A stretch of DNA of 64,000 nt from Saccharum officinarum (taxonomy: Eukaryota > Streptophyta > Magnoliopsida > Poales > Poaceae), in assembly GCA_020631735.1 (NCBI GenBank), contig CM036209.1:4563451-4627450 (forward strand), written 5' to 3'. Under the pieces are notes generated by a model. That model saw only the letters and a list, made by a program, of their open reading frames with translations, searched no databases and was not told the origin of the DNA. Numbering within the stretch: the first letter of the stretch is position 1; every line of letters starts with the position of its first letter. Shown piece after piece: positions 21,251-33,816 of this stretch. Both the position numbers and the translations under genes were made by a program.

Positions 21251-24200
21251 TCAACTCATGTTGGAGAAATCAAGTATGTTCAACTCATTCTTTAGCTTGT
21301 GAAATCTCTTCTCATCAAGTGGCTTGGTGAATAGATCGGCTAATTGATCTTCGGTGCCCACACTCTCAATAGCAATGTCACCCTTTTGTTGATGATCTCT
21401 AATAAAGTGATGGCGAACATCAATATGCTTTGTTCTTTGATGTTGAATCGGATTGTTAGTTAGCTTCACGGCACTTTCATTGTCACATAGCAATGGCACA
21501 TTCTTGAAATTGATTCCAAAATCCTTCAATGTTGCCTTCATCCACAAGATTTGTGCACAACAACTACCCGCGGCGATGTATTCGGCTTCGGCGGTAGATA
21601 GTGCAATACTATTTTGCTTCTTGAATGACCATGAGACAAGTGATCTTCCCAACAATTGGCATGTCCCGGAAGTGCTCTTTCTCTCCACTTTATCACCGGC
21701 ATAGTCGGAATCCGAATATCCAACTAGCTCAAAGCTCGCACCTTTGGGATACCACAATCCAACATCTTGTGTATGCTTTAAGTACCTCAATATTCTCTTT
21801 GTTGCCTTCAAATGACTTTCTCTTGGTGAGGCTTGAAATCTTGCACACATGCATACACTAAACATCACATCGGGCCTTGATGCCGTCACATAGAGTAGAC
21901 TACCAATCATCGATCTATATAGCTTTTGATCCACCATGTTGCCACTCTTGTCACTATCCAAACTTCCATTAGTGCCCATTGGGGTTGTAATACTCTTTGC
22001 ATCTTCCATGCCAAACTTCTTGAGCATATCTTTGATGTACTTGGTTTGGCTCACAAATGTACCTTCTTTCATTTGTTTGATTTGAAGTCCAAGAAAGAAA
22101 CTAAGTTCACCGATCATTGACATTTCAAATTCCTTGGCCATCATTTTTCCAAACTCATCACAATAATCTTGATTGGTTGAACCGAATATGATATCATCAA
22201 CATATATTTACAATACAAATAAGTCTTTCCCAATCTTCTTGGTGAATAGTGTTGTATCAACTTTGCCCATGACAAATCCTTTGGATAGCAAGAAGTCCCT
22301 CAATCTTTATACCATGCTCTAGGTGCTTGCTTTAATCCATACAAAGCCTTCCTTAACTTGTATACATGATTGGGTTTCTTGTCATCTTCAAAACCGGGAG
22401 GTTGCTCCACATACACCTCCTCTTGAATGTACCCATTGAGAAATGCACTCTTTACATCCATTTGATATAGCTTGATATTGTGAGCACAAGCATAGGCAAG
22501 TAAGATCCTAATTGCTTCCAATCTTGCAACCGGGGCATAAGTTTCACCAAAGTCAAGACCCTCTATTTGTGTGTAACCTTGAGCCACTAGTCTTGCTTTG
22601 TTCCTTACTACTATCCCATCTTGATCTTGCTTGTTGCGAAAGACCCATCTTGTTCCAATGACATTGTGATCCTTAGGCCTTTCAACTAGTTCCCATACTT
22701 CATTTCTCTTGAAGTTGTTGAGCTCTTCATGCATTGCATTTACCCAATCCGGATCTCTCAATGCTTTATCAATGTCCTTGGGTTCTTCCATTGACACAAA
22801 AGAAGAGTGACCACAAAATGATGTCAATCTTGATCTAGTTTGAACTCCTCTTTGTATGTCACCAATGATAGAATCCAATGGATGGTCTCTTGCAATGTTA
22901 GTTGGTTGAAGCACTTGGACTTGATTGCTTGGATGTTGATGTTGATCATGAGTTGAAGATGATGAACTAGCCACTTGTTGATCTTGTTGCACTTGAGATG
23001 ATGTACTAGCTTGATTTTGCATTAGAGAACCACTAGCTTGAGTGATTGGACTTTGGAGCACTTGATCTTTGTTGTCATCTACATTAATAACTTGCTTTGG
23101 TCTAATATCACCAATATCCATTTCTTTCATAGCATTACTCAATTGAGTTCCTCTCACATCATCCAAGTTATCTTCTTCATCTTGAGAACCATTTGTTTCA
23201 TCAAACTCAACATCATGCACTTCTTCAAGTAAACCACTAGCCAAATTCCAAACTCTATAAGCTTTGCTAGTAGTTGAGTAACCAAGTAGGAAGCCTTCAT
23301 CAAATTTCTTCTCAAACTTGCTCAATCTAGTGCCTTTCTTCAAAATATAGCATTTGCAACCAAATACCCGAAAGTATGCAATATTGGGCTTTCTTCCATT
23401 TAAGATCTCATATGGTGTCTTCTCTAAGAACTTGTGGCAATAGAGACGGTTGCTATAAAAGCAAGCCGTGTTGATTGCTTCGGCCCAAAATGAATGACTC
23501 ACATTATACTCATTCAACATTGATCTTGCCATATCAATTAAGGTTCTATTCTTCCTTTCAACTAGGCCATTTGATTGAGGTGTATACTTGGCCGAGAATT
23601 GATGCTTGATTCCAAGCTCATCACATAGCTCATCAACTCTTGTGTTTCTAAACTCACTTCCATTGTCACTTCTTACTTTCTTGATTGTGGTTTCAAACTC
23701 ATTTTGCACTCTCTTGATGAACTTCTTGAATATGTCAAATACATCACTTTTGTCCCCAAGAAAGAATACCCATGTGTATCTAGTGAAATCATCCACAATC
23801 ACAAAGCCATACTTGTTGCCACCAATGCTTGTGTATGTAGTTGGCCCAAATAGATCCATGTGCAACAACTCAAATGCCTTGGAAGTACTCATAATGCTTT
23901 TCAATGGATGAGTGTTGCCTACTTGCTTTCCGGCTTGACATGCACTACATAGCTTATCTTTCTCAAATGTGACATCCTTCAAGCCTCTAACTAAGTCATG
24001 CTTCACTAACTTGTTCAATTGCTTCATGCCAACATGACCAAGTCTTCTATGCCATAACCAACCCATACTTGATTTGGTGAGCAAACATGTTGAAAGTTGA
24101 GTGTCACTAGCATTGAAATCAACCAAGTATAGATTCTCATATCTAAAGCCTTTGAAGATCAAGTTAGAGCCATCAACACTAACTATCTCCACATCATCAA

Positions 24201-24450
24201 CACCAAATATGCACTTGAAACCGAGATCACACAATTGAGCAACCGAGAGAAGATTGAAGTTCAACTTTTCAACTAAGAGCACATTGGAAATGCTATGATC
24301 ATTAGAGATTGCAATCCTTCCAAGAGCCTTTACATCACCCTTGCTATTGTCACCAAATGTGATACTATCAATGCCACTATCATTTGATTTGAGAGAGTTG
24401 AACATTCTTGAATCACCGGTCATATGTTGAGAGCACCCACTATCAAGCAC
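21251..24450 (-). pseudogene. pol: RE1 Pol (protease, integrase, reverse transcriptase, RNase H), broken in RT
   Basis: From 24450 the frame opens with the protease motif [12 protein letters not shown]. Next come the GAG-pre-integrase region with HHCC-type ligands ([13 protein letters not shown] .. CSACQAGK) and the integrase core: Asp in HMDLFGP, Asp in VRSDNGSEF, Glu in GLVERKNRT. Reverse transcriptase follows to [13 protein letters not shown], where one missing base shifts the frame (about 22305). The next part contains [10 protein letters not shown] but is preceded by an in-frame TAA at 22208-22210. From 22144 the frame is open to the end, with RNase H motifs YSDSDYAGD and ALSTAEAEYIAA. 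These enzymes copy element RNA into DNA and insert it; with RT interrupted twice, the copy cannot make a full Pol. Confidence 0.88.
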
Positions 24451-24492
24451 CCAATGCCTTCCTCCGGCCTTGTAATTAACTTACAAAACAAA

Positions 24493-26682
24493 TTAATGTT
24501 TCTTAGGTACCCATACTTGTTTGGGTCCTTGGAGATTAGTCACTAAGCTCTTTGGTACCCAAATGGCCTTCTTCTTTGGGCCCACAATTGGTGTACCAAC
24601 AAACCTAGCATGCACACCTTTCTCTCCCTTGGTAAGCACATAACAAGAATCAAAAGGAATGTAAGATACATTAGCATTTTTCTTGTTCTTATTCATTTTA
24701 TTGCAATTAATCTCTAGATGCCCAACTTGCTTGTATCTATTGCAATAACGACCATTGCCCTTCACAAAGCGAGGCTTTGGAGTAGCAAAGGCCGCCTTGC
24801 CCTTCTTGGGAGTATAGCCTAATCCCTCTTTATTAAGAGAGAACCTTTGGCTACCCAAGCATTTTAGCAAGCGGGCATCCCCACCATAGGCGTTGCCTAA
24901 TGCGCGGGTGAGATCATCCACCTCTCTCTTGAGAGTCTCAACCACAAGTGATGAATCACTAGTAGTAGAGGTAGAGTTGGTTGTGGTGGATGATGATGAG
25001 CTGCATGAAGCATTAGTAGGACTAACAAATAAAGAATCACCAATAATATCACATGTTAGTCCAATATCACAAGTGACAATCACTTGCTCCTCCTTAGCTT
25101 CCTTCATGAACTTCTCCAACTTAAGGTCCTTTTCCTTGATGAGCTCAAGTAGAGTGGAGTGGGCTTCCTTAAGCCTAGTGTGAGCAATTTCAAGATCCTT
25201 GTGGTCTTCCTTTAGACACTCACGAGAAGCCTCTAGCTCATCAAAGGATTTCCTAAGAGCTTTGAGCTCTTGTTCAATTCCTTTGCACTCCTTACTCTTT
25301 TTGAGAGCAACAAGCTCCTCCATCAAGGCATCATTTTCATTGCTCTTGACAATGAGCTCTTGTTCCAAGATTTTATATTTTTTGGTTGTCCTCTTGTAGC
25401 CCTTGCTCATTTGATCTATTATGCCTAATAGATCATCCTTGGAGTAGTCCTCATCCTCCTCATCATCACTCCTACAATCATCACTAGCACAAGAATTATC
25501 ATCACTATCATCATATTTTACCTTTGTAGGCTTGACCATAAGGCATGTTGATGAAGTGTCGAAGATGGATGGCTTGTTGGAGAGGGCGATGTTTGCAATG
25601 GCTCGCCGAGTGATCCTCTCATCATCACTAGAGCTTTCATCATCATCACTATCGGAGTTGTCACTATCCCAAGTGACTACATAACCACCACCCTTCTTCT
25701 TCTTGTTGAAAGTGAAGCTCTTCTTTGCTTTCTTCTCATTCTCTTTCTTATCCTTCTTGTTCTTCTTGAGCTTCAAGTCCCCATTATGAAATCTCTTATC
25801 TTCATAGGGGCAATCCGCCACTATGTGATCGGGGCTATTGCAATTGTAGCAAAGGGTCTTTGCCTTTATAGTGTCTCTCCTCTTCCTTGCCCCATATCCT
25901 TTCTTCTTCATGAACCTTCCCATCTTGTGCACAAGGAGGGCCATGGTCTCATCATCGAATGGATCATCATCATCACTTTCTACCTTGCTCTTGCCCTTAG
26001 AGGATGAAGCCTTGAATGCAATAGGCTTCTCTTGCTTGACCTTGGTCTCCTTCTTCTCTTCTACCTCATCTTCATCATCATTGTATTGGGCATCGGTCAT
26101 TATATCTCCAAGCACATTGGTTGGTTTGACCTTGTCCAATCCCTCTCTAAAGATCATTCTTCTCAAGGTGGCAAACTTCTTGGGTAAGCACATCAAGAAC
26201 TTGTGTGAGAAGTCCTTGTCCTCAACCTTCTCCCCAAGCCCCTTGAGATCATTGACAATGACTTGTAGCCTATAGAACATCTCCGGGATGGATTCATCAT
26301 CCTTCATCTTGAATGTGGAGAACTTGTCCTTGAGCATATATAGTTTGGCACTTTTTACCGTTGAAGTACCTTCATATGTTTCTTCAAGCCTTATCCAAAG
26401 CTCATTTGCCTTTTCAAGATCTTTGATTTGCTCAAATACTTTATCATCAATGGCACGATAGATTGTGTCAAGTGCCGCCGTATTGCATTGTTTGTTGATG
26501 CGGTCATTGGGAGTGAGGTTTTCCTCATCAAGAATGACGTATCCTTCTTTGGTCACATCCCAAACCTTCTCATGTATATTTCCTAGATATTGCTTCATCT
26601 TTCTTTTCCAATGATCAAAGGAAGAGACACCATCAAAGAATGGAGGCTTGCCATTAACATGATTGAACATAACTTGAGCCAT
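24493..26682 (-). CDS. gag: RE1 Gag polyprotein
   Basis: An intact 729-codon frame starting MAQVMFNHVNGKPPFFDGVS 40 bp inside the primer site. Residues about 10-200 are the copia-type capsid region (EMFYRLQVIVNDLKGLGEKV). A CCHC zinc knuckle CYNCNSPDHIVADC lies at residues 278-291. A long acidic and coiled-coil region follows. A second knuckle near the C terminus reads CNRYKQVGHLEINC, with Tyr replacing the second Cys that RE2 retains. Gag packages element RNA in cytoplasmic particles. The frame ends at a TAA, and pol follows in the same frame after a second stop codon. Confidence 0.88.
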   Translation of the reverse strand: MAQVMFNHVNGKPPFFDGVSSFDHWKRKMKQYLGNIHEKVWDVTKEGYVILDEENLTPNDRINKQCNTAALDTIYRAIDDKVFEQIKDLEKANELWIRLEETYEGTSTVKSAKLYMLKDKFSTFKMKDDESIPEMFYRLQVIVNDLKGLGEKVEDKDFSHKFLMCLPKKFATLRRMIFREGLDKVKPTNVLGDIMTDAQYNDDEDEVEEKKETKVKQEKPIAFKASSSKGKSKVESDDDDPFDDETMALLVHKMGRFMKKKGYGARKRRDTIKAKTLCYNCNSPDHIVADCPYEDKRFHNGDLKLKKNKKDKKENEKKAKKSFTFNKKKKGGGYVVTWDSDNSDSDDDESSSDDERITRRAIANIALSNKPSIFDTSSTCLMVKPTKVKYDDSDDNSCASDDCRSDDEEDEDYSKDDLLGIIDQMSKGYKRTTKKYKILEQELIVKSNENDALMEELVALKKSKECKGIEQELKALRKSFDELEASRECLKEDHKDLEIAHTRLKEAHSTLLELIKEKDLKLEKFMKEAKEEQVIVTCDIGLTCDIIGDSLFVSPTNASCSSSSSTTTNSTSTTSDSSLVVETLKREVDDLTRALGNAYGGDARLLKCLGSQRFSLNKEGLGYTPKKGKAAFATPKPRFVKGNGRYCNRYKQVGHLEINCNKMNKNKKNANVSYIPFDSCYVLTKGEKGVHARFVGTPIVGPKKKAIWVPKSLVTNLQGPKQVWVPKKH

Positions 26683-26720
26683 CTTACACCGAGGTTGTTA
26701 AGCCTTACAAACGGTGAACA

Positions 26721-26734
26721 CAGCTCCGATACCA
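26721..26734 (-). other. RE1 primer binding site
   Basis: On the minus strand TGGTATCGGAGCTG, two bases from the LTR, complementary apart from small changes to the 3' end of initiator Met-tRNA (TGGTATCAGAGC). Confidence 0.8.
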
Positions 26735-26736
26735 CT

Positions 26737-28664
26737 TGAAAGGTCTTGATGGCTAGAGGGGGGGGTGAATAGCCTATTAAAAATTTCTACAAAGACAAGC
26801 TAAACAAGTTTATCAATAATACAAATAGCGAGATACGAGTTTTGCTTAGCCTACGGGGTGTTTGCAAGCCACCTAACCAATTCACAATTCTAGTGTATTT
26901 GCACTCAACCGCACAAGTCAAACCGAGAAGGAAACTACAACTAGCAAGCTACACAAATAAGCTACTCTAGCAAAGATAACTTGCTAGCAAAGATAACTAA
27001 GAAATTAATACAAGGGAGAGATAGGAGGGTATCACCGAGGGGCGATGAATTGAGCCAACCAATCAATATAATCAAGAGATGAATACCAAGATAACCGAAC
27101 ACCGGGATCAATCAATCACAATATGAAAGTGATGACACGAAGATTTATCCCGAGGTTCACGTGCTTGCCGGCACGCTAGTCCCCGTTGTGTCTCTCTTCA
27201 CCACGTGGTTCGGTGGCTAATCGGTCACACACCGAGCCTCTTAAAAGGCGCCACAAGAACCTACCAAATGGCAAAAGGTTGCAATGACACGAAGCAATTT
27301 ACTAATGTTGCCTTTGGCGCTTCGCCGAGGTAGGCACAAACCCCTCACAATCACCGGAGGTGGCCAAGAACAAACACCAACTCTTGCCAACGCCTCCAAG
27401 CTGCTCCAAGCCGTCTAGGTGGCGGCAACCACCAAGAGAAACAAGAATCCCGCAGCAAATCAACCACCAAGTGCCAACTAGATGCAATCTCACAATGCAA
27501 ATGCACTTGGATCACTCAATCTCACTTCGAATATGCAAAGAAGCAAGAGAGATGAGTGGGAGGGGAGTTGCTTAGCTCAAAGTGCTCACAAGTATATCAA
27601 ATGTTCGAGAGAGTCAAAGCCTTGAGCCGGCCAACGAGTATTTATAGACGTACCCCTTCGAATATAGCCGTTAGAAACTTGAAACAGCCGAAGTCGCGTT
27701 GACCGGACGCGCTGGTCCAACTGACCGGACGCGCCGGTCGCGCAACGGCTAGTTTCGCGAAGCACCGACCGGACGCGCCGGTCGCAACGACCGGACGCGC
27801 CGGTCACGACCGGACGCACCGGTCCCGTAACTGACCGGACGCGCTGGTCAACCCTGAGCCGCGCACAACGAACCAGCGACCGGACGCGCTGAAGAACTGA
27901 CCGGACGCCACAGTACCCGCGTCCGGTCGGAGTCCAGTAAGCTCCCTGGACGACCGGACGCGTCCGGTCGCCTGTGACCGGACGCGCCTCGCGTCCGATC
28001 AAACAACTGAAAAACGCGCAGATACTGGACACTGACCGGACGCGTCCGGTCAAACAGTGACCGCGTCCGGTCCAGCGTCCGGTCACCACTGTGACCCCCG
28101 TTTGCCTCCGTTTCTTTTTCCGACTTCCGGCGTAGTGGAAAATAGGCATTTCATTTCCCCAAAATTGCCTGAATCCCGCGCTCGCACGCTCGGCGGGAGG
28201 GAGAGATGAACCAAACCCTCTCTACCGCTCAAACTCCACCGCCGTCGCAAACGTGCTAACATCACCAAGTGATCTCGTCATGTGTGAGTGTGTTAGCATT
28301 TTCACAATCATTTTTCGAGGCGATATTAGTTCTATCCAAATGCATATGATCATGAAATGCACATCTAGAGGCACTTAGGAGTTCAATAGCCGCGTCATTC
28401 CCCTCTTTATAGTACGGCTATCTATCCTATAATGTAACCACACCCACTAGGTGTCTTGGTTACTAAAACACAACCCTTAAGCATATACCTTTGTCTTGAT
28501 CACGTAGGGTTGCGTCCAAATCCAAGTGTGGCCATCATGATCATCATGTCCATCTTGCCACCAACCTTGGAATGTACTAATCCTCATATGCTACATACAA
28601 CTTAGGCATAGGATTAGTACTTAGGCATTGTCACTAATTACCAACACCAAACATAGGACTTTCA
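26737..28664 (-). repeat. RE1 LTR (5' LTR in element orientation)
   Basis: 1928 bp, nearly identical to the other LTR. The TATA box is at 27639-27646. The primer binding site abuts its inner end. Confidence 0.93.
27701..28084 (-). promoter_or_regulatory. CpG-rich motif array in RE1 5' LTR
   Basis: Same array as at 19105-19488. In this LTR it sits upstream of the TATA box that would drive element transcription. Confidence 0.75.
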
Positions 28665-28669
28665 CACAT

Positions 28670-29330
28670 TCAGATCTACTTTTGCAACATCTAGATGAAA
28701 CATTTGCAATATGCGTATGAAACAAATGGAACATTTGGAATATACACTTAAAACATACGTGTTTAGCCAATGCAACATGTGCAACATCCTGATCTACTTT
28801 GCAACATTGATATAAACTTGCAACATACCTGACCTCTGAAACATCTAAAACAGTTGAAACATACACTCGCAACATACGATTTTCGCGCAATGTCACCTTG
28901 CTGCTTGGACAAATAGAGACTTGTCGCTGTGAAGCTCGACACCAGCGCTGAGGTCGACGGCGGCGTGGAGCTCATTGGTGCAGCAGCGGCACGGGCAACT
29001 TGCCGGCAGGGCAGCGTCACACGAAGCTTCTCCCCTCTTCTGCTTACTGGAGCATCCGTCGTGGAGGCTTACCGGCTCGGTGGAGGAGGCTGCAGCGGGT
29101 GGACGACACTGTGGCGGCGGCGGTGGCCACGACGGTCGGAGCGGAGTGGGGAATATTCTAGATGACTAATGCACAGTAAAGAGATTGGGGAGAGCAGCTG
29201 TACCAGAGCAAAGAAGGCAGGCCGGTCGCCCCGGAGGTCTTACTCAGCGCATGTGCGCTAGCAGGAGTAGCAGCGCGTGCCCGCTCAAATTAATAGCGAC
29301 GCGCATGCACCCGCAGACTAAGCCGTGCAC
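28670..29330. mobile_element. Right part of the older repeat into which RE1 inserted
   Basis: It continues the ttgcaacat/gaaacattt motif series from 17715-18143, then becomes GC-rich. It resembles noncoding grass DNA-transposon sequence, but I found no convincing terminal inverted repeats, so the class is open. Confidence 0.5.
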
Positions 29331-29373
29331 GTACGTGTTCTGACAACCTTTCTTCTTTCTTTCTCATGTCTAG

Positions 29374-29405
<32 letters not shown>

Positions 29406-29739
29406 CCACCGTCCAGTTTTTCACCCGTCTAGATTCTACGAGCTTTTTTTTCTCTTTCGGGATAGCGGGTTTGTGGAGGATGAAAAGGGCGGGGATATGA
29501 TTTGACATCCATATAGAAGTGGAAGTACTATTTTTACAAATTCATATACCTTATGTTCCATAATACTTTATACAGGATTGATAATTCAACCGATACCGAA
29601 AAATTAAAATTGGTTATCATGAAAAAACAAGGAAAAAAGTATGTGGCTTCCGTTTTCTTCAATACCAAAATAGTTGTCATTAATATCTAAAAAAACAATA
29701 CAAGGTAAAAAAAATTAAAAAATGCATGAAGTTATATAA
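29331..29739. other. No gene supported
   Basis: Pyrimidine-rich then AT-rich sequence (tttctttctcatgtctagct, tttctactttttactttct). No reading frame or terminus is recognised. Confidence 0.4.
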
Positions 29740-30790
29740 ACTTCGTACTAAGTTCAAAATCTTGTACTACAAGATTCAAAAATTTGAACTATCACATTAT
29801 AAAACTTTGCACTGTTAGGTTTAAAACTTTACACTCATAATTTATAAAACTTTGAACTTTAATATTGCAAATTTTATACTTCTAGCTACAAAACATTGAA
29901 CTATGACATTTTAAAATTTGTGCAGCCACGTTTAAAACTTTACACTAAGAATTTATAAATTTTCAACTATGACACAACAAATTTTGTACTGCTAGGTTCA
30001 AAACTTTACATTTAAAATTCATAAACTTTAAACCATCACATTATAAACTTTGTAATGCTAGGTTAAAAACTTTGAACTATCACATTACAAACTTTGTAAT
30101 GAGGTTCAAAAACTTTACAATCATAATTTATAAACTTTGAACTATCATATTATAAATTTTATACTGCTAGGTTCAAAACTGTATACTCAAAATTTATAAA
30201 CTTTGAACTGTGACATTACAAACTTTATACTGCTAGGTTCAAAACTTTGAACTATTATATTATAAACTGTATGCTGCTAGATTAAAAAATTTACACTCAG
30301 AGTTTATAAACATTAAACTCTGACATTACAAACTTTGTAGTGGTGCGTTCAAAACTTTAAACTAACACATTATAAACTTTTATTCTAATGCAAGGTTCAA
30401 AACTTTGTAATTCTAAAATTTATATTTTAAATTCAGGAACTTTATACTAGCACCTTTAAAACTTTGTACTTTAAGAATTAAAAATTTATATTTCAAACTT
30501 TGTTTTTAAAATTGAGGAACTTTATACTAGCACATTTAAAACTTTGTATTTCAAACTTAAAAACTCTGTAATTTTAAACTTTATATTAGCATATTTAAAA
30601 ATTTGTAATTCAAAGATTTAAAACTTTATAATTTTACACTTTATTTTATACTCACTTATTTGAAACTTTGTACTGAGATGCTATGAACTTTGTACACTTA
30701 AAATGAAACTTTGTAATTTAAAACTTTGCACCAAATTTTTGAAAACTTTTTACTACCACATTCGAAACTTTGTACACCTGAGTGCAAAAC
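29740..30790. repeat. Degenerate AT-rich tandem repeat array, about 1 kb
   Basis: Variants of aaactttgaactatcacatt, ataaactttgtactgctagg and ttcaaaactttacactca recur with a period of roughly 60-70 bp, drifting towards the right end. No open frame. Confidence 0.75.
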
Positions 30791-31822
30791 TTTATGAACA
30801 CGTAAATTATCTCGAAACATATCCAACATGGGTCTAGTTTTACAGATCTCGTTATAATGAACGTGCTGCTGCAAACGGAATTACGAAAGGATGCTTCACA
30901 AGAAAGTTATCATATTTTAAAGTTTATATACCATTTATAAATAAAAAAAAACAGCTCTGATACAAACCCACGTGACCCTCTCCCTTCACACGCTCGTCGC
31001 TCGGTTCCTGCTTCCGCTTGCGCCACGTGCCCGCACTTTTCACTATCCACTCTCCACGCTCGTCACTCGTCTCCGCTTTTCTTACGCCACGCGTCCGCGC
31101 GCTGGTACATGGCACAGCGCACGCGCGCCGAATAGTGATTGGCCGGTCGCCCGGGCTGATTCCGTAGGCCCAACAAGAGAGCATCCACGGCGTGACCGTT
31201 TGTCCACGTTTCCCCAGTACCCTTTCAAACTTTATCCGTATCCAACCCATTCAAATTTTAATTATCCGTATCCAATGTGTTCTAATTATCCATATCCAAT
31301 GAGTAATGGACAATAATTAGTGGGTATGGGTAGCTCTGTAGTGGTGGCGGATGGTCACTGGGAATACCATAGCTAATGCAAAACAACGGTGCAACGCCAA
31401 CGCCAATGCAAGAAAAAGCAAATGTAAGTGGAACGTGCAGACCTCTTCAAAGGGGGAAAAAAACTCATGTACAAGAAATTCATAGCTTTGCTAGTACTGT
31501 TTTTTTTTCAACAACATAAGACCACATTGGTTTGTATGATAAACTGTAACTCCATGCAAACAACAGAGATAAAGATGATAACTAGATAAATGTGAGTGCT
31601 GAAACTGAACGGCCAAACCAACAACAAAGCCACCGAAAACCTGAAGAGTTGGTGTTCTCTGAAACTTATATGAACCAAGAAACCATGCCCTATTCTCATG
31701 TCAGTGTGCCTGAGAGATATAGATAGTACCGAAGCATATAGCTACTGGCTTCATTTTATATAATAGATAAGTAAAAAGATAGACTTTACAACCACGTAAT
31801 TTCCTTGTATAGCCAATCTATT
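30791..31822. other. No gene supported
   Basis: A GC-rich patch at 30970-31200 has short frames on both strands but no domain. Around 31230-31310 the sequence tatccgtatccaa/ttatccatatccaatg repeats three times. The rest is AT-rich. Confidence 0.4.
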
Positions 31823-33816
31823 TTAGTATTCAACTTGCGCATCTTCATCGGCATGCTTGTATTGTATCATCAGTTCCTTTGCTTCCAACTTGTTCAATGG
31901 CTGAAATACAAACAAGAGTCAGCAAACATAAAGAGATGACCAAATGTGGTTTTTCAAAACAGTACATTATTATAGTTTTTAGTGTGTGTCTTATAACATA
32001 TAGCAATCCATATATTTGGGACAAATTATATTTCAGTTCAGGAGCTAGTTGTATTTAAAATGGAAGCAATAATAGCATGAGAAAAGTATTGACATTACAC
32101 CAACTAAATAAATTTACATATTGCTCCTTAAAAGGGTATATTGACAGGCTTGATCATAGTGCTTTCACAGAGTATTTCAGTTCAGGGGATACATAGTACA
32201 ACTATAACTAGTGTAATCACTTATTTGCTAAAATTAATTAATTAAAAATGATTACAGGCGACCATAAAAGCCATACATTGGCTATTACCCATTACTCTGC
32301 TCTCTCTTTCTCATCTTATATCGCAACACATGACCGAATACTAGTAAAACAAGTGCTGAATAGATAAACATTCAGACACCAACCTCTATGAGAAATGCTT
32401 TCACAGGGTATTTCAGCATCCTTTTTCTCCCCACTGGGTGCAGCATTTTTCGTACTGGGATGTTCTGAAAAATGCAATCCAATATGCATGGGCTGACCTT
32501 CTCTTGTATATATATTGAAAAGTACAATTTCCCTAATAATGGATGATGGTAGTGATTGCAGGTGTGACAACAACAATCCTCATTGTAACTAAGATGTCAA
32601 CCTCTATGAGAAAACACCAAAGAACCATTACGCATAAGACAAGGAAAACAGCTTCTGAATCTAAAGAGATGTAAATATACTATACCTTATCTCGTGCTGT
32701 CAGCTCTGTTTTCAGGAGTTGAAATTTGGAGACTCAATTAAGGCTGAGAGTTCATCTCTGAGACATAGGGTCTGCTCTGAATCTGGTATCAACTCAGCAC
32801 TTTGGCTTGCGTCATATTGTTGAGCAGATGAGCAATTCTCTCCCAAAGAAGAATCTTTGACCAAAGAAAATTGACAGAAGGGCTGGGAAATAGAGTGGTA
32901 AACTGTACGTGAAATATTGGCTGTGGCTTTGTGAGGAGACAACAATCAAATACACCCTTGGTCAGTCCCCACAGTTCCATGGACTCCAGTGCAGACCTTC
33001 TAATCTGTGGTGAACCAATTTTTATGAATGACCCAAATATGCAAATACCCATGACAACTAGAATCAACACAAGTTCCCAAAAATGCAAATAAGCATGGAC
33101 TGAAGAGTTTTGCAACTTCTTCTGAAACACCAGAAACCAAGGACAAACGGAGGATACTCTCTACCATCTTGGCGGTTCTCTCAGCACAGACCCCTGAACT
33201 AGTAAGCTGCAAACTCTGGGAGTTTTTGCACCTTGGGGATTACCAAGACGGTTGAAGTGACACAATGTAACCAAAATAGATTTCACAAGGCTTAATGTTA
33301 ACTAGTCTGTACTACTAACCAATAGCTTAAGCTTCCCTAAGGCATCTTTACTGAATCATTTATGCCATCTGTCATTTCTTCCACTAGTAAAACAGGTGAC
33401 TAAAAATACTTAAATATTAGAGTTTCAGTACTGGACAATGACAAAGCTGCGCCATTAGAAAATCTGACATTTATGAATTGAGCCAACACTAATGATGTTT
33501 CTGCATCACTGTTCTCTCACTCATCTGTCTAAATTCTTCCAGTTATGCTCAATGGGAAACAAGCCAGTGCCACTTGCATCAAGTCCTCAATACCTGACAA
33601 AGTAATAGATCATATTACATGACTGCAAAGGCATTTTTTTCTCGAACACATAGTAAAGGCAATATTATACCAGAGTTATCTACCTAGAATTTTTTTTGAA
33701 ACAATATCTACCTAGAATTACAATGAGGCCTACCTTGCACTGGTACTTTCCTCAGGCTGGAGGTTGGATGACGGACAAGATATGGTTGCATCAAGCCAAC
33801 TTAACATGCTTCTTCC
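31823..33816 (-). pseudogene. Possible exons of an unidentified minus-strand gene (low confidence)
   Basis: Several short stretches have good splice borders on the minus strand. 33816-33734 (GTAG|GGAAG..GCAAG|GTAGG) reads GRSMLSWLDATISCPSSNLQ. One ends at 32686 (KFQLLKTELTARDK|GTATAG). 32464-32384 is open for all 27 codons in phase 0. 31900-31823 (TTTCAG|CCATTG) reads PLNKLEAKELMIQYKHADED and ends in a stop after QVEY. Near 33060 a hydrophobic segment WELVLILVVMGICIFGSF could be a membrane span. A stretch at 34515-34360 also has strong splice signals but stops in all frames. I cannot join these into one protein or name a family; it may be a decayed gene or chance. Confidence 0.25.

Larger units (their letters stand above)
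18144..28664 (-). mobile_element. RE1: complete Sirevirus-type Ty1/copia LTR retrotransposon
   Basis: A 10.5-kb element on the minus strand with LTRs at 18144-20068 and 26737-28664, and 5-bp target duplications cacat at 18139-18143 and 28665-28669. LTRs begin TGAAAG and end CTTTCA. The order is LTR, primer site complementary to initiator Met-tRNA, gag, then protease, integrase, reverse transcriptase and RNase H: the Ty1/copia order. A cluster of G-rich polypurine tracts upstream of the 3' LTR is a Sirevirus hallmark. The LTRs differ, by eye, by one substitution (18811 against 27407) and two G-run lengths, so insertion was recent. Despite this the reverse transcriptase region is broken. Confidence 0.93.

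Noticed and set aside
21453..26275. Numerous plus-strand frames inside RE1
   Set aside because: Antisense shadows of gag and pol; the same frames appear inverted in RE2.
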